From Zobellia uliginosa (GTDB lineage: Bacteria > Bacteroidota > Bacteroidia > Flavobacteriales > Flavobacteriaceae): a stretch of 64,000 nucleotides of DNA. The stretch spans positions 119,683 to 183,682 of the forward strand of contig NZ_JAHKPY010000006.1 of assembly GCF_018860745.1 (NCBI RefSeq). Direction: 5' to 3'. Positions 52,128 through 62,266 of the stretch are shown in pieces. The notes under the pieces were generated by a model. That model made no database searches. It saw only the letters and a list, made by a program, of their open reading frames with translations, and was not told the origin of the DNA. The position numbers and the translations under genes are program-made. Positions within the stretch are counted from its first letter, which is position 1. Every line of letters begins with the position of its first letter.

Positions 52128-53930
52128 CTAACGTTTTAGAGAAAAGTGGTTATTAATATATTGGGCAGTCACTATTTGGCCATCTGCCCTAGTGTACGTT
52201 AACTTAAACCAGTAATCGGATTCCGGCAGAAGTTCCCCATTATAGGAACCGTCCCATTCAGAATCTGCAGCATCTAATTGGGCTAATAATTTGCCAAAGC
52301 GATCATAGATAGATACGATGGCAGAATCCAACAAATCTACTCCGGTTATACTCCAATAATCATTGGAATTATCTCCATTTGGAGTAAAAAACTTGGGAAA
52401 ACCTATGACAGCGATTTCCTCGGTTACCTCTCCACAACCTTGAGGGTTATTTACAGATATAGTGTGCATTCCCGGCTCTACCTGATAGAATTTATGCCCT
52501 TCTTGATACGGACCATTGTCCAGGCGATATTCATATATTCCCGTAACATCCGTAATGACCGTAACCGTATTATTATTTTTAAGGTCATCTATAATGATAT
52601 CCGTAATTTCAGGTGGGCGCGAAACGGCTACCCTTACTACTTTAGAAGCGGAACAAACCAAACCGGACTTTGTATTTGTTGCAGTCAATTTATATTCGCC
52701 CGCTTCAGAAACCATAAGGGTAGGAGTGGTCTCTCCCGAGCTCCACTGATAGGTGAAATCGGTATTTCCATTTTCTAGACCAATAACAACTCCAGTATCA
52801 TCATCACATAAAAAGGCCTCTTCCGAAATATCTAAATTCGGCGTTTCTAAATTGATCAACTGAAATTGCTCCGAGGCATCAAAACATTTGGAATTGGCAA
52901 TTGATGTAATACGAACAAAAATGGTCTCAGAGCCGGATTGCGTCGGGTATTTTTTAGGCAATGCATTAAATCCGGCAACAGCATCAGATTTACTATTATG
53001 ATAACTGACCAGAAATTCACTTAAACCTTGACTTCCTAATACCTCTGCGTCTTTTTGAGAAAGATCATAAATCTCCAAACCACTACATGATGCATCGTCT
53101 GAAACAGCATTTGCGACTGGCATAGTAGAAAAAGAAACTTGAACATCACTAATAATAGTTTCAGATGGCCTAATCACTTCTACTCTGTAATTTGCTGACT
53201 GAGCAACTTGATAGGTTGAATTAGTTTCCCCTACTATTTCTGTAAAACCGCTACCTGAATCTACAAACCATCTATAAGAAGTTGCATCAGAAGTAGTCCC
53301 ATCTAAAACTATGTTTTCATTTTCACAAGCAGCAATTGGTGGCCCAAGAAGATTATTTATAATAGAACAATCCAGCGCATCAAAAGGATTCGTTACGAAT
53401 ATGTGACCTGAAAATTGAATTGAGAAACCAGAATTAATGTTGCTAAAATTATTGATGAGCAGATAGTAATCCTCACCGGGAGTTACATCCAACCAAGCTT
53501 CATATTGTACATTTTCCGTATTTCCGGTAGGGTCCTCCCCTACCCCAACAAACGTATTTTCATCTTGGTTATCAAAAAAATTACACCGTACAGGTTCTCC
53601 TAAATTATTACAATTATCGGATTTGTAAAGGGCAAAATCCCAATCTTCAAAGGTATCTATGCCAATATTAAAACCTAATTGGCCAGAGGCACCTGTTCTA
53701 AATCTATACCAAGCAGAATTAGATTCAATTACGCCGCTAAGGGTTTGCTCCAAACAACCACTTTTAGCGGCACTATTAAAATCATCCATACCAAATCCTA
53801 TTGTACCTCCATTCACCGGAGTGTTATTACAAATAGGTATAGCATTACCGCAATCTGGGGAAACTTGTGCAAAAACAGCACCCATACCCAAAAAGAATAA
53901 TACAAACCATAAGATTATAAAACGACTCAT
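52128..53930 (-). CDS. Secreted T9SS type-B protein, longer paralogue
   Basis: 600 residues with a signal peptide ending AVFAQ. Same N-terminal module (DCGNAIPICNNTPVNGGTIG ... AWYRFRTGASGQLGFNIG ... WDFALYKSDNC) as the 474-aa neighbour, followed by extra Ig/PKD-like modules (YRWFVDSGSGFTEIVG; YQWSSGETTPTLMVSEAG). Ends with the type-B sorting domain FFTPNGDNSNDYWSITG and HFSLKR. Tandem duplicate with a 118-nt gap; both probably work at the cell surface. Confidence 0.85.
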   Translation of the reverse strand: MSRFIILWFVLFFLGMGAVFAQVSPDCGNAIPICNNTPVNGGTIGFGMDDFNSAAKSGCLEQTLSGVIESNSAWYRFRTGASGQLGFNIGIDTFEDWDFALYKSDNCNNLGEPVRCNFFDNQDENTFVGVGEDPTGNTENVQYEAWLDVTPGEDYYLLINNFSNINSGFSIQFSGHIFVTNPFDALDCSIINNLLGPPIAACENENIVLDGTTSDATSYRWFVDSGSGFTEIVGETNSTYQVAQSANYRVEVIRPSETIISDVQVSFSTMPVANAVSDDASCSGLEIYDLSQKDAEVLGSQGLSEFLVSYHNSKSDAVAGFNALPKKYPTQSGSETIFVRITSIANSKCFDASEQFQLINLETPNLDISEEAFLCDDDTGVVIGLENGNTDFTYQWSSGETTPTLMVSEAGEYKLTATNTKSGLVCSASKVVRVAVSRPPEITDIIIDDLKNNNTVTVITDVTGIYEYRLDNGPYQEGHKFYQVEPGMHTISVNNPQGCGEVTEEIAVIGFPKFFTPNGDNSNDYWSITGVDLLDSAIVSIYDRFGKLLAQLDAADSEWDGSYNGELLPESDYWFKLTYTRADGQIVTAQYINNHFSLKR

Positions 53931-54130
53931 TTAACAGCTTAGACCTTATATATCGTAAAAGTAGCCTCTAACTATTCTTAACACCAATTTATGTTGTGTA
54001 TCAGGACATATAGAACGTAAAGTGCCATATTATGTATATCTTTGCAGTTCGTTTTACTTAGTAAGAAGTGTAATGTATGTAAACTTTTTAAGACGAATTA
54101 GGCATTAAAAATGTCAATAGATATAAGCAG

Positions 54131-54814
54131 ATGAAAATTGATAGTACTTTGGAAAAGCAGTTTGAAGATTTAGGAGACGACCATGTTTCTGCATCGGAAG
54201 ATACACCCTTACGTGAAGACGCATTCGTGTTAAGTGATGATGATAAGATTGAAAGAATTAAAGATAACGTAAGAGAGATACTCCTTACTTTAGGATTGGA
54301 CCTAGATGACGATAGTCTTAAAGGCACTCCAAACAGAGTAGCAAAAATGTTTGTGAAAGAGATTTTTGGCGGACTTCATCCTGATCTAAAACCTAAATCC
54401 TCTACCTTCAGCAACAAATATAAGTATGGAGAAATGCTTGTAGAAAAGAACATTACGCTCTACTCCACTTGCGAGCATCATCTTTTACCAATAGTTGGCC
54501 GCGCGCACATTGCGTATATTTCTAATGGAACGGTTGTTGGTCTTTCTAAAATGAACCGTGTAGTAGATTATTACGCAAAAAGACCACAAGTTCAGGAACG
54601 TTTAAATATTCAGATTGTTCGCGAACTCCAAAAAGTCTTAGGCACTGATGATGTTGCCTGTGTAATTGATGCTAAGCACCTTTGTGTAAATTCTAGAGGT
54701 ATAAGGGATATCGAAAGCAGCACGGTAACAGCTGAATATGGCGGTAAGTTCAAAGAAGAATCCGTACGCCGCGAATTTTTAGATTATATAAAATTAGAGA
54801 CCACCTTCCAATAG
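54131..54814 (+). CDS. folE: GTP cyclohydrolase I
   Basis: 227 residues. CEHHLLPIVGRAHIAYI has the zinc-binding Cys-His, SKMNRVVDYYAKRPQVQERL and CVIDAKHLCVNSRGI complete the active site, including the third zinc ligand. It converts GTP to dihydroneopterin triphosphate, the entry step to folate or pterins. It is followed by cysS after 12 nt, as in many flavobacteria. A -7-like TATCTTTG (54037-54044) lies upstream without a clear -33. Confidence 0.96.
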   Translation: MKIDSTLEKQFEDLGDDHVSASEDTPLREDAFVLSDDDKIERIKDNVREILLTLGLDLDDDSLKGTPNRVAKMFVKEIFGGLHPDLKPKSSTFSNKYKYGEMLVEKNITLYSTCEHHLLPIVGRAHIAYISNGTVVGLSKMNRVVDYYAKRPQVQERLNIQIVRELQKVLGTDDVACVIDAKHLCVNSRGIRDIESSTVTAEYGGKFKEESVRREFLDYIKLETTFQ

Positions 54815-54826
54815 CCCTAGCCTAAC

Positions 54827-56305
54827 ATGCAATTGTATCAAAACCAGCAATTAAGGATTTACAATTCCCTTTCCGGTAAAAAAGAAATATTTGAACCTTT
54901 AAGTGAAGGTCACATAGGTATGTATGTCTGCGGCCCCACAGTTTACAGTAATGTACACTTGGGCAACTGTCGTACTTTTATGTCGTTTGATATGATTTTT
55001 AGATACCTTAAACATTTAGGGTACAAAGTAAGGTATGTCCGTAATATTACAGATGCCGGACATTTGGTAGATGATGCGGAAGACGGTGAAGACAAGATTG
55101 CAAAAAAAGCTAGACTTGAACAATTGGAACCTATGGAAGTGGTGCAGCGCTACACCATAGATTTTCATAATATTCTAGAACAGTTCAATTTTTTACCACC
55201 AAGTATAGAGCCTACGGCTACTGGTCATATAATTGAGCAAATTGAAATTATAAAAGACATTCTTGAGAAAGGTTTTGCCTATGAGGTAAACGGGTCTGTA
55301 TATTTTGATGTTTCCAAGTTCAATGATAGCTATGAATACGGCAAATTGAGTGGAAGAAAGCTGGAAGATATGATAGCAAACACCCGTGAACTTGCCGCAC
55401 AAGACGACAAAAAAAGTCCACAAGATTTTGCTCTATGGAAAAAAGCCGAGCCACAGCATATTATGCGCTGGCCTTCGCCTTGGGGAGATGGTTTCCCAGG
55501 TTGGCATCTAGAGTGTACCGCAATGAGCACAAAATATTTGGGTGAAACTTTTGATATTCACGGTGGCGGCATGGACCTAAAATTCCCTCATCATGAATGC
55601 GAGATAGCACAAGCCGAAGCTTGTTATGGGCATTCTCCCGTTAGGTACTGGATGCATGCCAATATGCTTACCATGAATGGTAAAAAAATGGCAAAGTCTA
55701 CAGGAAACAACATTTTACCCGGTGAGATATTTACGGGTGACAATGATATCCTTAGCAAGGCCTTTTCTCCTTCTGTAGTTCGCTTTTTTATGATGCAGGC
55801 CCATTACACTAGTATCTTAGACCTAAGCAACGATGCGTTATTAGCTTCCGAAAAGGGATTTAGCAGGTTAATGGACTCACTTTCTGTATTGCAAAGCTTA
55901 GGCACAGGAAACAATAGTGATTTTGATGTTCAAGCGTGGAAACAGCAGTGCTATGATGCCATGAATGACGACTTTAATACGCCAATTCTAATAGCACATC
56001 TTTTTGAAGCCGTAAAGCATATTAACCTTATTAAAGAAGGAAAAGAAAGTATTACTGCTGCTGATAAAGAAACACTTGCTCAAACCTTAAATGCATTTAT
56101 ATTTGATATTTTAGGCTTGGAGGAAAAAGGAGGTAGTACTGAGGATGCCGGGAAACTTTCGGGTGTAATAGAGTTATTGATAAAGATGCGAAAAGAGGCT
56201 CGTGAGAACAAAGATTTTGCCACCTCTGATAAAATACGAGATCAATTGGCAGAGCTTGGCATTCAGTTAAAAGACGGCAAAGAAGGTACAACCTTCAGTA
56301 TTTAA
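54827..56305 (+). CDS. cysS: Cysteinyl-tRNA synthetase
   Basis: 492 residues. Class I motifs: [19 protein letters not shown] (HIGH-type), the zinc-binding Cys/His residues in WHLECTAMS and HHECEIAQ, and KMAKSTGN (KMSKS-type). The C-terminal ~100 residues form the anticodon-binding domain. Charges tRNA-Cys. It ends 2 nt from the convergent AraC gene. Confidence 0.97.
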   Translation: MQLYQNQQLRIYNSLSGKKEIFEPLSEGHIGMYVCGPTVYSNVHLGNCRTFMSFDMIFRYLKHLGYKVRYVRNITDAGHLVDDAEDGEDKIAKKARLEQLEPMEVVQRYTIDFHNILEQFNFLPPSIEPTATGHIIEQIEIIKDILEKGFAYEVNGSVYFDVSKFNDSYEYGKLSGRKLEDMIANTRELAAQDDKKSPQDFALWKKAEPQHIMRWPSPWGDGFPGWHLECTAMSTKYLGETFDIHGGGMDLKFPHHECEIAQAEACYGHSPVRYWMHANMLTMNGKKMAKSTGNNILPGEIFTGDNDILSKAFSPSVVRFFMMQAHYTSILDLSNDALLASEKGFSRLMDSLSVLQSLGTGNNSDFDVQAWKQQCYDAMNDDFNTPILIAHLFEAVKHINLIKEGKESITAADKETLAQTLNAFIFDILGLEEKGGSTEDAGKLSGVIELLIKMRKEARENKDFATSDKIRDQLAELGIQLKDGKEGTTFSI

Positions 56306-56307
56306 AT

Positions 56308-57237
56308 TTACATCTGATCGTGAATGTGGGCAGTTTTAGCTTGGTACTCACTAGGTGATAAATGCTGATGCGATTTAAACACTCTATTAAAGTAAGAGCG
56401 ACTTTCAAAACCACATTGCAAGTAAACATTCTTAATACTGCGCTTTGAATCTTGCAATAAGCCTACCGCTAATTTTATTCTTTCGTTATTAATAAACTCA
56501 ATGGGAGAAATACCCAATTCCGTCTTAAACACCCTATGAAAGTGAGAAGGACTCAAACAAGCCTTGTTACTTAAATCCTCTATACTCAAAGGCTCATGTA
56601 AATGTTCCCTTATATATCGTATTACAGTCGCCAATCTACTATTTGCATTTAGTTGTAACGTAGAGTTCGAATAAATCTTACGTTCATTGGTCTGTAAGAT
56701 TCTAATAATCAATTCCCGCAACATATTATCTACGAAGAAATCTTTGGAAGGATGATTTTCAGAGAACAAAAATAATAAACGCTGTAAAATCTGAAAGATA
56801 CCCGCATCGTTCACAAAATGGAAATTGTAATCCATCAATCCCCACTCTTTATTATCGTGCTTGGGCATATTCTCGTTCATGAGTTGCATTACCTTATCTA
56901 TTTTATCCTCAGAAATAGCCAATGCCAAGCAACGTGTTGGATTTTTTCTCATTGCTTCCGGAAAATCTATACACATAGTTTCGTTTGCAGGAAGCACTAA
57001 AGACTCGCCAGGCAAAAAATCGAAAGATTCATAATCCCTTAGATGCATTATTTTCTTTCCTTCTATCATACTGGCCAATACCGGCTGGTCAAAATTTAAA
57101 AGTACGCGTTCCGCCTTTTGATGGGTTTCGAACACATGCAACGCAGCATTATTCAGAGTATAGGAAGTTTGATTCTCTACTAAAGTCTCCAGTTTTCTAT
57201 TCGACAAAAATTTATTCGATAAGTCCAGCATATCCAA
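56308..57237 (-). CDS. AraC-family transcriptional regulator
   Basis: 309 residues. The N-terminal ~200 residues form a ligand-sensing AraC-N-like part. The C-terminal ~100 hold two helix-turn-helix motifs: SIEDLSNKACLSPSHFHRVFK and KNVYLQCGFESRSYFNRVFK. It is divergent from the aldehyde dehydrogenase and DUF779 genes, so it most likely regulates them. A direct repeat with 21-bp phasing lies between (57312-57352). Confidence 0.92.
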   Translation of the reverse strand: MDMLDLSNKFLSNRKLETLVENQTSYTLNNAALHVFETHQKAERVLLNFDQPVLASMIEGKKIMHLRDYESFDFLPGESLVLPANETMCIDFPEAMRKNPTRCLALAISEDKIDKVMQLMNENMPKHDNKEWGLMDYNFHFVNDAGIFQILQRLLFLFSENHPSKDFFVDNMLRELIIRILQTNERKIYSNSTLQLNANSRLATVIRYIREHLHEPLSIEDLSNKACLSPSHFHRVFKTELGISPIEFINNERIKLAVGLLQDSKRSIKNVYLQCGFESRSYFNRVFKSHQHLSPSEYQAKTAHIHDQM

Positions 57238-57311
57238 TTAAGCATCAATTTTATATGTAAAATATTAAGAAATATACAAAATAACTGTTATTAAAATATT
57301 AATTCAATAGA

Positions 57312-57352
57312 TAATGATAGAATTGTTCACACTAATGGCAGAATCGTTCAGA
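57312..57352 (+). promoter_or_regulatory. Tandem direct repeat, candidate AraC-type operator
   Basis: Two 20-nt sites start at 57312 and 57333, each fitting TAATGnnAGAATyGTTCAnA (16 of 20 identical), exactly 21 bp apart. Two half-sites in direct orientation at two helical turns is how AraC-family dimers usually bind. It lies 103 nt before the aldehyde dehydrogenase ATG and about 75 nt from the regulator's start. A TACATTTA -7-like element (57373-57380) follows. Confidence 0.6.
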
Positions 57353-57453
57353 TAATTTCCAATCAACTCCATTACATTTAGAAATCCTTTTTAAGCACCT
57401 AGATAACAGTGGCTTAAAAAATTATCTCATCTATTAATTTAAAAAACTTAACT

Positions 57454-58974
57454 ATGAGCACACAGACAGTTGAAAACAATCTTCTACAAAAGCCTAAGTT
57501 TAAAGACCAATATGAAAATTTTATTGGTGGAAAATGGGTTGCACCCGTTAAAGGTGAGTATTTTGACAATCTCTCACCCGTGGACGGTAAGGTATATACA
57601 AAGGTAGCACGTTCCACATCGGAAGACGTAGAATTGGCTATTGATGCAGCTTGGGAAGCAGCGCCAGAATGGAATGCTTCATCAGCAACTACAAGAAGTA
57701 ATATACTATTAAAGATAGCTGATGTAATGGAACGTAATCTTGAAACCTTAGCGAGAGCTGAAACTTGGGATAACGGAAAAGCTATTCGTGAAACTACTGC
57801 TGCAGATATACCACTGGCAATAGACCATTTTAGATATTTTGCCGGCGTTATTAGAGCGGAAGAAGGTTCTGTGAGTGAATTGGATTCCAATACGGTTGCC
57901 TTAAATGTTACCGAACCACTTGGGGTAGTAGCACAAATCATTCCATGGAATTTTCCGCTATTAATGGCTACTTGGAAATTAGCACCGGCATTGGCGGCAG
58001 GTAATTGTGTTGTACTCAAACCTGCGGAACAAACACCAGCCGGAATTATGATTCTAATGGAGCTCATTAGCGATATTTTACCTGCAGGCGTTCTGAACGT
58101 TGTGAACGGTTTTGGAGCAGAAGCAGGAAAACCTTTGGCATCAAGCCCAAGAATAGATAAAGTAGCTTTTACCGGAGAAACCACCACCGGACAACTTATC
58201 ATGCAATATGCTTCTAAGAACATTACTCCCGTAACCCTTGAACTTGGCGGAAAATCTCCGAATATTTTCTTTGAAAGTGTTATTGATGCAGATGACGACT
58301 TTTTTGACAAATGTCTGGAAGGTGCTGTAATGTTCGCACTTAACCAAGGTGAGGTCTGTACCTGTCCGTCTAGAATGTTAGTTCAGGAAAGTATTTACGA
58401 TCGCTTTATTGAAAGGGTCATTGAACGTACAAAAGCTATTAAACTGGGACATCCGTTAGACCCAACTACAATGATGGGCGCTCAAGCATCAAACGACCAA
58501 TTCGAAAAAGTAATAAACTATATTAACATAGGTAAAGACGAAGGTTGCGAAGTTCTAACAGGTGGAGAAGTTGCTTACAATGAAGGTCTTGAAGGTGGTT
58601 TTTACATTCAACCTACCATTCTTAAAGGAAATAATAAAATGAGAGTGTTCCAAGAAGAGATTTTCGGACCTGTGGTTTGTGTAACAACCTTTAAAGATGA
58701 AGCTGAAGCTATTGAAATTGCCAATGACACTCCTTATGGACTTGGAGCTGGTGTTTGGACTAGAGACACTCACCAAGCTTACCAAATTTCCAGAGCTGTA
58801 CAAGCAGGTAGAGTTTGGGTGAACTGCTATCACCTATATCCCGCACACGCACCTTTTGGAGGATATAAAAAATCAGGTATTGGCAGAGAAAACCACAAAA
58901 TGATGTTAGCACATTATAGACAGACCAAAAACATGTTGATTTCGTACGACAAAAAAGCAATGGGCTTCTTTTAA
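57454..58974 (+). CDS. Aldehyde dehydrogenase (AldB/ExaC-like)
   Basis: 506 residues. Catalytic Cys is in [11 protein letters not shown], general-base Glu in LELGGKSPN, and the NAD-binding FTGETTTGQ and IIPWNFPLL segments are normal. The C-terminal [18 protein letters not shown] is typical of the AldB/ExaC group that oxidises acetaldehyde and similar short aldehydes. The substrate here is inferred only. It is coupled to a DUF779 gene 1 nt downstream and divergent from an AraC regulator. Confidence 0.95.
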   Translation: MSTQTVENNLLQKPKFKDQYENFIGGKWVAPVKGEYFDNLSPVDGKVYTKVARSTSEDVELAIDAAWEAAPEWNASSATTRSNILLKIADVMERNLETLARAETWDNGKAIRETTAADIPLAIDHFRYFAGVIRAEEGSVSELDSNTVALNVTEPLGVVAQIIPWNFPLLMATWKLAPALAAGNCVVLKPAEQTPAGIMILMELISDILPAGVLNVVNGFGAEAGKPLASSPRIDKVAFTGETTTGQLIMQYASKNITPVTLELGGKSPNIFFESVIDADDDFFDKCLEGAVMFALNQGEVCTCPSRMLVQESIYDRFIERVIERTKAIKLGHPLDPTTMMGAQASNDQFEKVINYINIGKDEGCEVLTGGEVAYNEGLEGGFYIQPTILKGNNKMRVFQEEIFGPVVCVTTFKDEAEAIEIANDTPYGLGAGVWTRDTHQAYQISRAVQAGRVWVNCYHLYPAHAPFGGYKKSGIGRENHKMMLAHYRQTKNMLISYDKKAMGFF

Positions 58975-58975
58975 T

Positions 58976-59347
58976 ATGATGACCAAAAGAGTTTTAGTAA
59001 CAGATGAAGCGAAGACGGTTATTGAGCAGCTAAAACAAACGCACGGGGAACTTATGTTCCACCAAAGCGGTGGATGTTGCGATGGGTCTGCTCCTATGTG
59101 TTTTAGCAAAGGTGAACTCATGTTAAATGAAACCGATGTCTGGTTAGGCAACATAGCCGATTGTGATTTTTACATGGCAAAAGACCAGTTTGAGTATTGG
59201 AAACATACACAGTTAACTATTGATATTACCAAAGGAAGAGGCGCTAGTTTCTCTTTGGAAATTCCATTAGGAATTCGGTTTATTGTAAGATCAAGGTTAT
59301 TTTCCGAAGAAGAAGCTATTGATTTAGAGCCTATTCATCAAGCTTAA
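58976..59347 (+). CDS. DUF779 protein, partner of aldehyde dehydrogenase
   Basis: 123 residues (an ATG at 58979 is equally possible). MFHQSGGCCDGSAPMCF holds a Cys-Cys pair plus Cys typical of DUF779, a family almost always encoded next to aldehyde dehydrogenase. Its role is unknown; a metal- or redox-related accessory function is possible. One nucleotide after the aldehyde dehydrogenase stop, so translationally coupled. Confidence 0.9.
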   Translation: MMTKRVLVTDEAKTVIEQLKQTHGELMFHQSGGCCDGSAPMCFSKGELMLNETDVWLGNIADCDFYMAKDQFEYWKHTQLTIDITKGRGASFSLEIPLGIRFIVRSRLFSEEEAIDLEPIHQA

Positions 59348-59371
59348 TTTAAAGGGCTTACATTTTTCAAC

Positions 59372-59400
59372 AAACCCGTATTTCAACATACGGGTTTTTA
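59372..59400 (+). terminator. Terminator after the DUF779 gene
   Basis: AAACCCGTAT / ATACGGGTTT with a short loop, then TTTT. It closes the aldehyde dehydrogenase operon. Confidence 0.8.
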
Positions 59401-59472
59401 AATGTCTAGGTTTTCCTGCTTTAAAGAATTCAACCAAAAAAATCGTACTTTTACAATTCTAAACTGCTGATT

Positions 59473-59706
59473 TTGGGATTATCCTTAAAAAAAATTCTGA
59501 TAGCTCCTTTCGTATTCTTAGTCAGATTTTATCAACTTGCCATTTCTCCTTATACGCCTGCAACCTGCCGCTACTCACCTACTTGTTCTCAATACACTTT
59601 AGAAGCCCTGAAAAAACACGGACTTTTTAAAGGTGGCTGGTTGGCCATTAAACGAATATTCAGTTGCAACCCTTGGGGAGGAAAAGGTTATGACCCAGTA
59701 CCTTAA
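59473..59706 (+). CDS. yidD: Membrane protein insertion efficiency factor YidD
   Basis: 77 residues starting from a TTG at 59473. [32 protein letters not shown] is the YidD signature with three Cys, and [24 protein letters not shown] ends it. It helps insert membrane proteins together with YidC. Encoded upstream of lgt, as is common in this group. Confidence 0.94.
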   Translation: MGLSLKKILIAPFVFLVRFYQLAISPYTPATCRYSPTCSQYTLEALKKHGLFKGGWLAIKRIFSCNPWGGKGYDPVP

Positions 59707-59832
59707 TCCATTTTATTAATATTGACTGGGCTAATTCCTACTAATCCTTCAAATTTATAACGTCGATTTAAGATGTAGTAAAGCTTAACGGTTATCTATT
59801 TTATTATCTTAGTGCCCTTAAAACTCCTTTAC

Positions 59833-60795
59833 ATGTACTTTTTAGGTATTATCTGGAATCCGAACGAAACACTTTTCACGCTAGGTCCGTTACAGATTAA
59901 ATATTATAATCTACTTTGGATTACCACTTTTGCTCTTGGCTGGTATATCATGAAGCGTATTTTTACTAACGAGAATAAGTCTGTAGAGCAACTAGATTCA
60001 CTCTTTATATATACCGTTCTTGCTACAATGCTTGGAGCGCGGTTAGGTCATGTTTTTTTTTATGACTGGCCTTATTATCAAAACCATTTGGCAGAAATAT
60101 TGCTTCCCATTCGGGAGAGTTCATCAGGTGTACTTTTTGGTTTCATAAAAGGTTATGAATTCACAGGATTTACTGGCCTTGCAAGTCACGGTGCGATTAT
60201 AGGTATTCTTATTGGAACCTATTTATATCAGAAAAAGTACCCAGATATGAAAACCCTTTGGTTGTTAGATCGCATGGTTATCCCATCTGCTATTGGTGCT
60301 TTTTGCGTTCGATTAGGTAACTTCTTCAATTCAGAAATCAACGGAAAGATAACTGATGAATCGTTTATTTTCGCAACGAAATTCATTCGTGATTCGGATG
60401 ACATGCACCCATCAAAAGCATTGGCAATTACTCAAGAAAATACTGTAAATGCAGCTTATGACGCTATAGAGAACAATCCTCAGTTTGCAGAACAACTAGC
60501 TCAGATTCCTTTTCGTCATCCTGCACAATTGTATGAAGGGATTGCCTATATTTTCGTTTTTGTTCTGCTGTACTATCTCTATTGGTATACAGACAAGAAA
60601 AATAGAACCGGTTATCTTTTTGGTCTTTTTTTAGTTTTACTTTGGACGATTCGTTTCTTTGTAGAATTCGTAAAGAAAAGTCAAGGTGGTTTTGAAGAGA
60701 GCCTTGGGTTATTATCAACTGGGCAATGGTTAAGTATTCCATTCATCTTTATTGGTTTTTACTTTATGTTCCGACCAAAAACCGGCAAATCTTAA
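59833..60795 (+). CDS. lgt: Prolipoprotein diacylglyceryl transferase
   Basis: 320 residues from the ATG at 59833, whose MYFLGIIWNPNETLF start fits the family better than the GTG at 59812. About seven transmembrane helices. Lgt signature motifs: GLASHGAIIGILIG with the essential His, RLGNFFNSEINGK with the conserved RxGNFxNxE, and HPAQLYEG. It transfers diacylglyceryl to the lipobox Cys, so it serves the many lipoproteins in this window. Confidence 0.95.
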   Translation: MYFLGIIWNPNETLFTLGPLQIKYYNLLWITTFALGWYIMKRIFTNENKSVEQLDSLFIYTVLATMLGARLGHVFFYDWPYYQNHLAEILLPIRESSSGVLFGFIKGYEFTGFTGLASHGAIIGILIGTYLYQKKYPDMKTLWLLDRMVIPSAIGAFCVRLGNFFNSEINGKITDESFIFATKFIRDSDDMHPSKALAITQENTVNAAYDAIENNPQFAEQLAQIPFRHPAQLYEGIAYIFVFVLLYYLYWYTDKKNRTGYLFGLFLVLLWTIRFFVEFVKKSQGGFEESLGLLSTGQWLSIPFIFIGFYFMFRPKTGKS

Positions 60796-60888
60796 TTCAA
60801 TAGAGATTCCAAAAAAAACTAAATCAGTGTTTTACCAAAAGGTGAATCGCTTCATTTATCATCGACTTTAAAACTTAGCGATACTAAA

Positions 60889-61377
60889 ATGAAACATTTT
60901 AAAATAAGTCTGTATTTAGTCCTTGTTGCATTTGCGTTTCACTCATGTAAAAAAGAGACCAAAAAAGTAGTAAAAGCAGAGCCGGTAGTTTTCAAAAAAG
61001 AAGGTGAACTTTCTGTTTTCAAAAAAGAAACGGACAGTTTAATCGCCTCTTTTGATATTGAAATTGCCGATAGTGAATATGAAACTCAGACTGGCTTAAT
61101 GTACCGCAAGAGCATGAAAGCTGATAGAGGTATGTTATTCGTATTTCCTGAAGTAGCAGGGCATTCATTTTATATGAAAAATACCGAGTTCCCTTTGGAT
61201 TTGATATTTGTAAAGGAAGACATGACCATCGCTAATTATCACGAAAACGCACAGCCTATGGATGAATCCAGCCTACCATCCCAAGGTGCAGTTCAATATG
61301 TATTGGAATTGAACGCCGGCCTCATTCAAAAGTTAGGTATACAGTCTGGAGATAGCATTGCGTTTAAAAAAATATGA
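60889..61377 (+). CDS. DUF192 lipoprotein
   Basis: 162 residues. The leader ends FAFHSCKKETK. The DUF192 domain has TGLMYRKSMKADRGMLFVFP, SFYMKNTEFPLDLIFV and AVQYVLELNAG. Family of small beta-barrel-like exported proteins, function unknown. It lies downstream of lgt and 6 nt upstream of the GNAT gene. Confidence 0.92.
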   Translation: MKHFKISLYLVLVAFAFHSCKKETKKVVKAEPVVFKKEGELSVFKKETDSLIASFDIEIADSEYETQTGLMYRKSMKADRGMLFVFPEVAGHSFYMKNTEFPLDLIFVKEDMTIANYHENAQPMDESSLPSQGAVQYVLELNAGLIQKLGIQSGDSIAFKKI

Positions 61378-61383
61378 TTTCAA

Positions 61384-61902
61384 ATGGATTTGCTTTTGGA
61401 AGGAGAACAAACCGAACGAATGCTTTTCCGAAAAGTACACCCCTCAGATTTTGAAGCTTGGTTACCTTTTCATGAAGACAAACGTTCTTCTGAATTTTGG
61501 GAAGGATTACCCAGTGACCCAAAAATTGCCTGCCAACAACAATTTGATAGAATTTTTGAACGCTACGAAAATAACCTAGGCGGAATGAACGCTCTTATTT
61601 CAAAATCTACCGGGGAGTTCATTGGGTTATGCGGACTTCTCAAACAGACCGTAGATGAAGTAGATGAGCTCGAAATAGGATACTCCATTCTGCCTAAATA
61701 TTGGAAACAAGGTTACGCAAGTGAAGCTGCCATAAAATGTAAAAACTTTGCAAAAGAACGGACCCTTGCCAAATCGTTAATCTCTATTATTCATATAGAA
61801 AATCTACCATCTCAAAAGGTAGCTCTTAAAAATGGTATGTATCTAGACAAGACAACAACATACCAAAATAATCCCGTAAACATTTTTAGAGTCCTATTAT
61901 AA
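61384..61902 (+). CDS. GNAT-family N-acetyltransferase (RimJ/RimL-like)
   Basis: 172 residues. The acetyl-CoA-binding segment is ELEIGYSILPKYWKQGYASEAA (motif A), with the beta4 strand GFIGLCGLL-like ISKSTGEFIGLCG before it and SQKVALKNGMY after. The family acetylates small amines or protein N-termini; the target is unknown. It starts 6 nt after the DUF192 stop. Confidence 0.9.
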   Translation: MDLLLEGEQTERMLFRKVHPSDFEAWLPFHEDKRSSEFWEGLPSDPKIACQQQFDRIFERYENNLGGMNALISKSTGEFIGLCGLLKQTVDEVDELEIGYSILPKYWKQGYASEAAIKCKNFAKERTLAKSLISIIHIENLPSQKVALKNGMYLDKTTTYQNNPVNIFRVLL

Positions 61903-62266
61903 AACATAATAATTAGGCCATTTCTACCGTTAGCATCTCTCATACTAATGAACTGATGAACAGCCCTAATATGTTGTTTTCTACAGAGTTTTTTTTTAAT
62001 ATGGATTGAGTAAAATTTTCCTTTTAATATGAAATAGCCAAATGTGGTATCTGTTTTATAAAAATGATGATAATTGGTATCATCCTAATTCCTTGGTTTT
62101 TTTGTGAATCCACGTTATCCTATACTCCTATTTTTTATCTAAAATTTTGCCTAAAAAAACTTTGCCTTATATGTGACTTAAACGGTTTCCGTATTTCCTA
62201 AGAATTTGTTGTTATGAGAAGAGTTTATCCATAACAAGTTTTAAAATAGTTGTTACTCCTTGCATA
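61903..62266. other. 364-bp intergenic region without a gene
   Basis: AT-rich region upstream of the Ig-repeat lipoprotein. No ORF with coding character and no clear promoter or terminator were found. Confidence 0.4.

Noticed and set aside
57414..58310. A 298-codon frame on the - strand inside the aldehyde dehydrogenase gene
   Set aside because: It is wholly antisense to a clear aldehyde dehydrogenase with intact catalytic motifs, and its translation is Ser/Ala/Ile-rich with no recognisable domain; a shadow frame.
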